The notes under the pieces are model-generated. The model did no database searches. It saw nothing but the letters and a program-made list of their open reading frames with translations, and was not told the DNA's origin. This document shows, one piece after another, positions 33,073 to 40,066 of a stretch of 41,701 nucleotides of DNA (the first letter of the stretch is position 1; every line of letters starts with the position of its first letter). A program made the position numbers and the translations under genes. The DNA is taken from contig JAAYCN010000094.1 of the NCBI GenBank assembly GCA_012729755.1, positions 1 to 41,701 of the forward strand. Reading direction: 5' to 3'. The stretch comes from Chloroflexota bacterium. Its GTDB lineage: Bacteria; Chloroflexota; Anaerolineae; Anaerolineales; Anaerolineaceae.

Positions 33073-34005
33073 TTACCTCGCTAACAAATCGTAGAGAAGA
33101 TTTTTGACACCCTCAGCGTTTACCCGGGTGCAAACTTTGGCAGCTCTGCGTTCTCCCCATTGCTTGAGGGGGTCAGCTATGGTGAAACCCATGCAACGGC
33201 CGTTTGTTTCGACGTGAACCGGGGTTTCGAGTGTGCCAAAGAGATCTGGTTTTACCAAATATGCGGTCACTGACGGGTCATGAGTGTGGATCTCTCCGGC
33301 GGTGAAACCGTAGATGTTCGCGTGGAAAGCCTGATAAAGAGGTTGGATACGCTTGAGGAAGTCGGTCGCGGGGGTTTGGGCGGCATAGAGCTTGTTGAGA
33401 AAGCTATTATCCATCACAATTTGTTGGGTCACATCCAACCCGACCATCACAACTGGCCAATCGGCCCTGAAAACCATGTCAGCCGCGTGCGGGTCATGGT
33501 ATATGTTGGCTTCGGCGACGGGAGAGATATTGCCTCCCGCATAACAGCTGCCGCCCATAATGACCACTTCCCTGACATATTTTGGCAGTTCAGGGCAAAG
33601 CTGCAGCGCCAGACCGATATTGCTGAGCGGGCCGATTGGGGCTAAAGTGACCTCACCGGGAAAGGCTTTGCAGGTGTCGATAATGAACTGCGCGGCGTGT
33701 CGGGCGAGGGGCTTCCCTTTTGGCGCTTCAAAGCTGGCGTTGCCGAGTCCATCGTCACCATGAACATTGGCAGGGAACTCCCCCAGAGGCACGACGAGAG
33801 CTTTGCCGCATCCCTTTGACACAGGAATATCTCCATGGCCTTCCAGTTCGAGAAGCCTGAGCGCATTTTGCGTCCCGATTTCGACAGGGCAATTGCCAAA
33901 AACAGTGGTCAGACCGATCACATCCAATTCCGGCGCGCGTAAAGCAGCCAGAATCATCATGGCGTCGTCGACGCCTGGATCTGTATCAATAATTAATTTT
34001 CTCAT
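33073..34005 (-). CDS. Nucleoside hydrolase (IUNH family), canonical
   Basis: 310 residues. DTDPGVDD at 7-14, LAPIGPLSNIGLAL, VVIMGGSCYAGGNISPVAEANIYHDPHAA and THDPSVTAYLV carry the Ca ligands and the His-Asp pair of the active site. It hydrolyses purine and/or pyrimidine ribosides to base and ribose; which ones cannot be told. GGAGAT lies 5 nt before ATG 34005. Its neighbour upstream is a PfkB kinase that may phosphorylate the released ribose; downstream is a second, variant nucleoside hydrolase. Confidence 0.93.
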   Translation of the reverse strand: MRKLIIDTDPGVDDAMMILAALRAPELDVIGLTTVFGNCPVEIGTQNALRLLELEGHGDIPVSKGCGKALVVPLGEFPANVHGDDGLGNASFEAPKGKPLARHAAQFIIDTCKAFPGEVTLAPIGPLSNIGLALQLCPELPKYVREVVIMGGSCYAGGNISPVAEANIYHDPHAADMVFRADWPVVMVGLDVTQQIVMDNSFLNKLYAAQTPATDFLKRIQPLYQAFHANIYGFTAGEIHTHDPSVTAYLVKPDLFGTLETPVHVETNGRCMGFTIADPLKQWGERRAAKVCTRVNAEGVKNLLYDLLAR

Positions 34006-34017
34006 CTACATCTCCAA

Positions 34018-34965
34018 TTATTCGACAGAATAGAAATATTTTTCAACTTCAGCCAGGGTAGGCACCTGCCGGCCTGAACCTTGTTTGCTTACTTTCGCGG
34101 CGCCCATCGCATTGCCTAAGCGCATTACTTTTTCAAAAGGCCAGCCCTGCAGCATGCCTGCGATGAAGGCGGCGCCAAAGCTGTCTCCGGCTGCTGTAGA
34201 GTCGACCTTTTTGGTCACAAACCCCTTCACTTTGAACTCCTCCCGCGGGGTCATCACCAGACATCCTTCAGGACCTTGTTTGATCACTAAAAGGGTCAGG
34301 CCGCGGTCAAACATGGCGCGGGCATCCTGTAGCTCTTTGTATTCAGGCAAGACATATTTGATTTCGTCCTCAGTCAGTATCAACGCAGACGCGCTTTCCA
34401 AAGCCTCATCGAGAATCTGAGCGGGCACGCCGAGCACATATGGGCCCGGATCAAAGAACACTGGCTTGTCGTGCTCTTTAGCGTAGCGCATCCCCTTAAT
34501 CATCGTCTTCGCCATGCGCTTTTCCTGCAGCGTATATCCGTAGGCTTGAATGGCTCCAGCTGTTCTAATCTGTTCTTTCCATTCTTCCGAAAGGTCAGTT
34601 AACGGCCCGACGCCCTCGTATCCTAAAAAGACGTGAGTGGCTTCTATGGGGTCGTTGAGCGTATAGACCACGGTTGTTGAGCCAGTCGGTTGCACAATGG
34701 CATGGCTGATGTCTACGCCTTCCATCTTAAGGATGCGAAGCATCTCATGCCCATAAAAATCGTCTCCCACGGCGCCAAGAGCGACCATCTTTGCCCCAAG
34801 CCGCTGCCCCGCAATCAAAAAATTGCCAGCCCCGCCGGGCTCCTGATTGATGGAGCGAAGCATCTGGTGTTCTTCCACCCGGATTGGCAGTTTTTGGATG
34901 CTAAGATTGATGTCCATCACCAGATCGCCAATTGAAACGATTTTGACTTCTTTATCCAAAATCAT
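34018..34965 (-). CDS. PfkB-family sugar kinase (ribokinase-like)
   Basis: 315 residues. N-terminal IGDLVMDINLSI, lid region NQEPGGAGNFLIAGQRLGA, and C-terminal signature DSTAAGDSF with catalytic Asp261 (Gly-to-Ala at the first Gly of GAGD). PGPYVLGVP and LTEDEIKYVLPE support the fold. GGAGG precedes ATG 34965, which lies inside the end of the preceding kinase gene (14-nt overlap). Neighbouring nucleoside hydrolases make ribose a plausible substrate, but this is contextual. Confidence 0.88.
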   Translation of the reverse strand: MILDKEVKIVSIGDLVMDINLSIQKLPIRVEEHQMLRSINQEPGGAGNFLIAGQRLGAKMVALGAVGDDFYGHEMLRILKMEGVDISHAIVQPTGSTTVVYTLNDPIEATHVFLGYEGVGPLTDLSEEWKEQIRTAGAIQAYGYTLQEKRMAKTMIKGMRYAKEHDKPVFFDPGPYVLGVPAQILDEALESASALILTEDEIKYVLPEYKELQDARAMFDRGLTLLVIKQGPEGCLVMTPREEFKVKGFVTKKVDSTAAGDSFGAAFIAGMLQGWPFEKVMRLGNAMGAAKVSKQGSGRQVPTLAEVEKYFYSVE

Positions 34966-35953
34966 GCTTGTCCTCCAAAATGGCTAATAAGTCAGCGGCT
35001 GCTTCTGAAAAAGCGGTTGCCTTTTGGGACTGATTTATCAGAAATTGTAAGAATTCTGCTTTATTGAAACGAGCAGCACCAAGACTTTCGGTGCTTTTGC
35101 TGCCCATGGCGATTGCCAGGGTTAATTGTTGTTTGAGCGGAAGTTGAACCAACTCACCCAGAACTATCCCGGCTGAATAAGCATCTCCGGCGCCGGTCGT
35201 GTCGACCACGCTCACTGAAGCCGCCGGCAATTGAACACTCTCGGTCGAGGTGCTAAGAAGCGCGCCTTTATCGCCATATTTCAAGGTAACTTTGCGGGGG
35301 CCCATCTCTGCCAGAGCCCTGATCTGAGCCTCTGTTTTAGTGAGCCCGGTGAGCTGTTCGGCTTCCTGCTTCCCAGTGATTAAAACATCCACCTGGTGAA
35401 GAATCTCCAGAAAACGTTCACTATGGAGGATCACAGGATCTAAACCTGTATCCAACCCAATAGGAATCTTTTTTTCAGCAGCCAGACCAATCATTTTTTG
35501 GGCAGCTTTCCAGGTCGATTCTTCTAAGAACACATATCCTGATATCTGAAGGAAATCAGTTCCTTCGAGCGCATCAGAATGAAAATCATCAGGTCCGAAG
35601 GCGCTATTGACCCCGCGATAAGAGAGCATCGTGCGTTCGCCGTTTGAAGTGACGGCAACAAAAATAAGCCCAGTTTGATCCCGATCACTTTTTATGACGT
35701 AATCATGCACGATGCCTTCTTTGTTGAGCGTGCGAATTGCATATTCAGCCCAGAAATCCTGACCGATCGCACCGATCAGATGGGCATCTACCCCCATGCA
35801 CTTTAAGAGCCCCGCAGTATTCACTACCGCCCCGCCTATGTGGGTTTCGAGTCGAGTCGCCAGGCCATCCCTGCCTGGAACAGGGATCTCGGGCATGATC
35901 ATCAAGTTATCGACGTTGATGTCGCCGAAAAGGAGGACCCGCTTTTCAGACAC
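34952..35953 (-). CDS. PfkB-family sugar kinase (ribokinase-like)
   Basis: 333 residues from GTG 35953, which overlaps the end of the TrpF-like gene by 8 nt; an in-frame ATG at 35980 would add nine unlikely residues. VLLFGDINVDNLM at the start, HIGGAVVNTAGLLKCMG lid, and DTTGAGDAYSAG with catalytic Asp257. The C-terminus is about 20 residues longer than in most ribokinases and is helical (SEAAADLLAILEDK). Two adjacent kinases that overlap each other suggest two different substrates or steps in one pathway. Confidence 0.88.
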   Translation of the reverse strand: MSEKRVLLFGDINVDNLMIMPEIPVPGRDGLATRLETHIGGAVVNTAGLLKCMGVDAHLIGAIGQDFWAEYAIRTLNKEGIVHDYVIKSDRDQTGLIFVAVTSNGERTMLSYRGVNSAFGPDDFHSDALEGTDFLQISGYVFLEESTWKAAQKMIGLAAEKKIPIGLDTGLDPVILHSERFLEILHQVDVLITGKQEAEQLTGLTKTEAQIRALAEMGPRKVTLKYGDKGALLSTSTESVQLPAASVSVVDTTGAGDAYSAGIVLGELVQLPLKQQLTLAIAMGSKSTESLGAARFNKAEFLQFLINQSQKATAFSEAAADLLAILEDKHDFG

Positions 35954-36626
35954 GCTCTTCAGCCTCCCGCACCGCGTCAATGAACGCTTTTACCTTCGCC
36001 ATGTCCTTGCGAGTGATGTCTTCGCTCCGGCTGGTGTGGGTGAATGTGTCTACAGCCCAGGGCTTCACCTGGCGCATGGCTTTGGCTACATTGCCGGCGC
36101 TTAAACCACCTGCCAGGATCACTGGTTTTGAGCTGACCTCGACAATCTTACGGCTGATATTCCAATCATGTGTTGCGCCACTGGCGCCAATCCCGGTGAC
36201 GTGCGACACTTTGGTGTCGAGCAAAATCAAATCCACATACCCCATAAATCGCAGCACGTCGCGGATGCTTTGTCGGTCGGTGCCGACTGCGATGGCTTTC
36301 ATAATTCGAATCGCGGGATTGAGATAGCGGCGCAGTTCAAGCAGTTTGTCTTCAGCGACGACCTCCAAGTCTGACGATACATGCAGGATATCCGGTTGGA
36401 CAAGCTCAGCCATGCGCAGAATTTCGGACACATTATCATAGACGGTGAGCGCCGAGGCAACTGTTTGGGGAGGCAGGGCTTTGCGCATCGCCGCGGCTTC
36501 TTCGTAGTTGAGTTCCGCTGGAGCAATGCCATCCTTCCCAACAGCGAAACCAATATGATCAACACCGAGTTCGGCGCATTTCACAGCTTCGTCGATATTA
36601 GCAAGGGAATACATTTGAATGATCAT
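35946..36626 (-). CDS. TrpF-like TIM barrel lacking the TrpF catalytic cysteine
   Basis: 226 residues from ATG 36626; AAGG lies about 11 nt upstream. The C-terminal phosphate-binding half GGLSAGNVAKAMRQVKPWAVDT matches phosphoribosylanthranilate isomerase (TrpF), and LILLDTKV keeps the acid Asp. The N-terminal strand reads IIQMYSLANIDEA where TrpF has K-I-C-G-(L/I)-T-N, so the catalytic base Cys is Tyr. No trp genes are nearby. The context (nucleoside hydrolases, ribokinases) points to an isomerase or other enzyme acting on a ribose phosphate or N-ribosyl phosphate. It probably starts a downstream transcription unit after two hairpins. Confidence 0.78.
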   Translation of the reverse strand: MIIQMYSLANIDEAVKCAELGVDHIGFAVGKDGIAPAELNYEEAAAMRKALPPQTVASALTVYDNVSEILRMAELVQPDILHVSSDLEVVAEDKLLELRRYLNPAIRIMKAIAVGTDRQSIRDVLRFMGYVDLILLDTKVSHVTGIGASGATHDWNISRKIVEVSSKPVILAGGLSAGNVAKAMRQVKPWAVDTFTHTSRSEDITRKDMAKVKAFIDAVREAEERV

Positions 36627-36705
36627 GATTTGAATAAACCTTTCGTCTAGAACTTTTTTGCACAAATACCTGATTTATGCGGATTTTAGTTTCTTTCGAT
36701 ACCTC

Positions 36706-36792
36706 TAATTCTTATGGTTTACCAGGTGTGAAGTTGCTCTATGTTTCTGTTCAATTTGCTATCGTTAGAGCAATTCATATTCATAAGAATTA
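36706..36792. repeat. 11-bp inverted repeat upstream of the TrpF-like gene
   Basis: TAATTCTTATG (36706-36716) and CATAAGAATTA (36782-36792) are perfect reverse complements 65 bp apart, in the likely promoter region for the TrpF-like operon. They may be paired operator sites. Confidence 0.5.
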
Positions 36793-36793
36793 A

Positions 36794-36826
36794 CTGAGCC
36801 AGAAAACTCAACGGCTTCTGGCTCAG
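36794..36826 (-). terminator. Strong hairpin, possible terminator or attenuator
   Basis: Perfect 11-bp stem CTGAGCCAGAA/TTCTGGCTCAG with an 11-base loop. On the minus strand it is followed by TTAATTCTTA, only a weak U-rich tract. It lies between the ADP-ribosylglycohydrolase-like and TrpF-like genes. Confidence 0.55.
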
Positions 36827-36871
36827 CGATTTCAGGTATTTTGAACTTCTCTTCAATTATGCCTTCAGCTT

Positions 36872-36923
36872 TTCGATAATGGAGCTTTTGGTCGCTGAGA
36901 CTTAAAAAGCTGGGATTATCGAA
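36872..36923 (-). terminator. Long imperfect hairpin downstream of the ADP-ribosylglycohydrolase-like gene
   Basis: TTCGATAAT (36872-36880)/ATTATCGAA (36915-36923) plus AGCTTTT (36883-36889)/AAAAGCT (36905-36911) with a GG/GGG internal loop, 12 nt after the gene's stop. No U tract follows, so it may protect the mRNA 3' end rather than terminate. Confidence 0.5.
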
Positions 36924-36934
36924 GTGAGGGACGA

Positions 36935-37936
36935 TCATTTTCGAGTGGCTACCTCATAGAGCTGCTCGGCCAATTCTGGGAAGTTGGCCCACGCGTTTAC
37001 CCGCTCGAGTGTCTCAATGACCTCTTTGGGGAAGGCATCGATACCTTTGAAAGCGCCAGATATCGCGCAAGCCATCGCGCCAACAGTGTCAGCATCACCT
37101 GACAGGGCTGCGGCCAGCCGTGCAGTCTCCATTGGGTCACCATCTGCCATCACAAACATACCAAAAGCGGCAGGGACAGCTTCGGTAATCGCGAGTGTCG
37201 TGCCGATGATGTCGTAAATCTCCTGAATGCGCTCTCTTACGGGCATGTCTTTTCTGGCAATTTCTGCCGCGAGGGCGATTCGCTTAGCTGAAGAGGCGCC
37301 CATCCAGGGGTTGCCGTGCTTCATGCCCATTTCCGCGGCTCGAATCCCAGCTTCGACAACGCTTTGTACGGTCGCGTCCTCTTTCAGAGCTTCAGCCACC
37401 GCGCCCGCCACCGCGCTCGCGCCTGAAACTGCGATATCGGTATAATGACTTGGAACACTGGTAAGTACCGCATCCGCTACCGCACCTTCGAGATCGCCAG
37501 GATGCATCAGACCGACAACGCTGATGCGCATCGCCGCGCCGTTGGTATCACCTGTTGCGCCGGTTTTGTAAGGATCTTCGCCGCGCTTCAGAGCAATAAT
37601 GGCGCGGCGGCTTGAGGGACCCACAAAGGGGCAGTTATCTCCGCCAACATAGTCGTACCATTTGATCAAGGCGCGCGCAGCGCCTTCGGCGCTGGCTTTA
37701 CCGTCTTTGATGTACTCTCTGGCGATAAAAACTGCCTGTTCAGTATCGTCGGTAACCTGACCGGCTTTAAGGGTAAAGTGAACCGGATGTTCAGCAGGGC
37801 CATCGAGGAATTTTGTGATGTATCCTCCGTAATAATCCCAGGTGGCCTGGGGCGAAAGCCAGGCCGGCATAGCATATGAATCGCCTAAAGCCTGACCATA
37901 AAGGCCGCCTTTAATTCTTTTCTTCAGATCAATCAT
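36935..37936 (-). CDS. ADP-ribosylglycohydrolase-family protein (DraG/ARH fold)
   Basis: 333 residues. The family's metal sites are present: GLYGQALGDSYAMP (about 11-24), TDDTEQ at 62-67 and SGDADTVGAMA with DADT at 281-284, all Asp/Thr ligands for the two Mg ions. ARH-fold enzymes hydrolyse N- or O-glycosidic bonds of ADP-ribose to proteins or small molecules. In this operon, directly after the permease genes, a small-molecule N-riboside is more likely than a protein substrate (inference). Its ATG overlaps the end of the upstream permease gene by 4 nt. Confidence 0.9.
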   Translation of the reverse strand: MIDLKKRIKGGLYGQALGDSYAMPAWLSPQATWDYYGGYITKFLDGPAEHPVHFTLKAGQVTDDTEQAVFIAREYIKDGKASAEGAARALIKWYDYVGGDNCPFVGPSSRRAIIALKRGEDPYKTGATGDTNGAAMRISVVGLMHPGDLEGAVADAVLTSVPSHYTDIAVSGASAVAGAVAEALKEDATVQSVVEAGIRAAEMGMKHGNPWMGASSAKRIALAAEIARKDMPVRERIQEIYDIIGTTLAITEAVPAAFGMFVMADGDPMETARLAAALSGDADTVGAMACAISGAFKGIDAFPKEVIETLERVNAWANFPELAEQLYEVATRK

Positions 37937-38907
37937 GCGGTTTCTCCTTTAAGTAGATGTTCTTCCTGCTCCTGGAACTTGCGCTGGCGTTCTCTCTTTA
38001 AGGTCTGTTCGCGCACTGCATAAACTGCAAGAGCGAGAATGGTCACAGCGTAAGGGATCATCTGTACCAGCTGTGACGGGATATTCAGCGAGCCAAGCTG
38101 GTTCGAAAGTGCGTCGGCAAACCCGAAAATGATTGCCGCTAAGACAGTTCCCCAGGGTTTTCGGCCGCCTAAATAAACGGCTGCCAGGCCAATGAAACCA
38201 CGGCCGGCGGTCATTTCACGCTGGAAAATGTTCAGATAAGCCATAGACATGGTCAGCCCACCAAACGAAGCAAGGAAACCAGAAATAAGCAGGGCGATCA
38301 GCTGGGTCTTGCGAACATCGATACCCAAAGAAGCAGCCGCTACTGGATTCTCACCAACAGCGCGAATGTGCGTGCCCAGACGGGTTCGGTACAACAGGGT
38401 CGCAAGCAGGGCGGTAAGCACAAAGGCCAGGTACACAAAAATGTGGTGGCCACTCAGCACTGTGCCGATAAAGGGAATTTCTTTAATCAATGGAATGTGG
38501 ACATTCGGAGCCATACCGCTGGCGAGTGTTGAGGAGTTGCCTTTGTCGCCAGTCAGCACATACAGCAGAAAGATCGTACCGCCAGTTGCCAGAATGTTGA
38601 CGGCAGTTCCGGCGAGGATGATATTTGCCTTGAGGTATAACGCAAAATACCCGAGTAACGCCGCGATGAGCACGCCAGCGGCAATTCCCGCGAGAACACC
38701 GAGCAGGGTATTGTGCAGATACGCAGAGACCACCACGCCAGTAAAAGCGGATACCAGCATGATGCCTTCCAGGGCGATATTGATGGCGCCAGATAGTTCT
38801 GTGATCAACCCGCCCAAAGCGGCAAGAATAATCGGCGTGCTGATGCGCAGTACGCTCGCAAAAAACACCGCACTGAAAATAGAGCGAAGAACAACATCAA
38901 ATGACAT
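37933..38907 (-). CDS. ABC transporter permease, BMP/nucleoside type (YufQ/NupQ-like)
   Basis: 324 residues from ATG 38907, fixed by AAGGAGG five bases upstream; the gene overlaps the preceding permease by 11 nt. About nine membrane helices. The family motif LGGLITELSGAINIALEGIMLVSAF near the start and AVGENPVAAASLGIDVRK in the cytoplasmic loop are typical of the second permease of BmpA-dependent nucleoside/simple-sugar transporters. It should pair with the permease encoded just upstream. Substrate class is inferred from the family and from the nucleoside hydrolases downstream. Confidence 0.92.
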   Translation of the reverse strand: MSFDVVLRSIFSAVFFASVLRISTPIILAALGGLITELSGAINIALEGIMLVSAFTGVVVSAYLHNTLLGVLAGIAAGVLIAALLGYFALYLKANIILAGTAVNILATGGTIFLLYVLTGDKGNSSTLASGMAPNVHIPLIKEIPFIGTVLSGHHIFVYLAFVLTALLATLLYRTRLGTHIRAVGENPVAAASLGIDVRKTQLIALLISGFLASFGGLTMSMAYLNIFQREMTAGRGFIGLAAVYLGGRKPWGTVLAAIIFGFADALSNQLGSLNIPSQLVQMIPYAVTILALAVYAVREQTLKRERQRKFQEQEEHLLKGETA

Positions 38908-40066
38908 CGTTGCCTCCTTCGGATATGTTAGCCTGTTCCTGAGTAGCCGCAAGCGGCGCTCCAGCGGACATGTTTTTTCGGGTTTCGATTCGCTGTTTAA
39001 TCATCGGCAGAATTCTTTCCGCAGTCACCAGCAGAATAATCAAAGCCTGGATGATTAATACCATTTCTCTTGAAACATCCGCAGAGCGCTCCATGATATC
39101 TGCACCAGCCCGCAGGTAACCATAGGCTAATGCAGAAATCGGGACCATTAGCGGGTTGTTTCGGGCCAGCAAAGCGACGACGATCCCTTCAAATGCCAAT
39201 GAAACGGTGATGTTGGCAATCAGCTTCTGATGAATTCCCATTCCCAGGTGAGCCCCTGCCAGACCGGCCAGGATACCTGAAATGGCAAAAGTAAGCACGA
39301 TTGTCCTTTTCGTGTCGATGCCACCGTATGAGGCAAAGTTCTCATTCGCGCCGAGCATGCGCAGCTCGTACCCATAAGGCGTGCGGAACATCAGCCGCCA
39401 AACCACATAGACGGCAATCAAAGCAATATAGAGCATGATTGTTACATTGGCTTTGGTATTGAACAGCTGGTAAACATCCTGTAAGAATGGCAGATTGGGG
39501 ATGAAAGTAGGTAAAACCCCATCTTTAGGGAAGCAGTCGCTGGCGTTATAGCCTGCGCCAGGTCTCTTAATGAAGAAAATCAAAATGTAATCATAGAACC
39601 TTAACGCGATGGCGTTTAACATCAATGTAGATACAATTTCGTTCGCTTTAAGCTTCGCTTTCAGGAAACCTGGTATGGCACCCCATATAAAGCCGGAAGC
39701 ACCGGCAACAACAAGCGCCAGTGGAATTCGCAGGTAACCAGGCAGTGGAACGAAAAGGGCAATGACGCCTGAAGTCAGCGCTCCCATAAGCATCTGCCCT
39801 TCAGCGCCGAGGCTGAACAAGTTGGCTTTGAAAACCAATGCTACGGAGAGACCGAGCAGCATCAGCGTAATCGACTCTTTGATCCATTCCCCAGCGCGGT
39901 TCAGGCGGGTGAGCGGACCGATCAGGAACATCTTGTAAGCCTCGAAGGGTTCCTTGCTGACTAACAGTGTGATGATAAAGCCTATTATTAAGGCGATGCT
40001 AATCGCGAGAAGCACGCGCAGGACTTCTCGGACGGCAGGACGTTGAAGCAATGAAGTTTTCTTCAT
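38897..40066 (-). CDS. ABC transporter permease, BMP/nucleoside type (YufP/NupP-like)
   Basis: 389 residues, ten or so membrane helices. GLSVALVFKANLFSLGAEGQMLMGAL and MLGANENFASYGGIDTKRTIVL are hallmarks of this permease group; GAHLGMGIHQKLIANITVSLAFEGIVVALLARNNP is the typical inner loop. It forms the membrane channel with the second permease. Its start overlaps the ATPase stop by 4 nt. The C-terminal 40 residues are polar and variable. Confidence 0.92.
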   Translation of the reverse strand: MKKTSLLQRPAVREVLRVLLAISIALIIGFIITLLVSKEPFEAYKMFLIGPLTRLNRAGEWIKESITLMLLGLSVALVFKANLFSLGAEGQMLMGALTSGVIALFVPLPGYLRIPLALVVAGASGFIWGAIPGFLKAKLKANEIVSTLMLNAIALRFYDYILIFFIKRPGAGYNASDCFPKDGVLPTFIPNLPFLQDVYQLFNTKANVTIMLYIALIAVYVVWRLMFRTPYGYELRMLGANENFASYGGIDTKRTIVLTFAISGILAGLAGAHLGMGIHQKLIANITVSLAFEGIVVALLARNNPLMVPISALAYGYLRAGADIMERSADVSREMVLIIQALIILLVTAERILPMIKQRIETRKNMSAGAPLAATQEQANISEGGNDVI

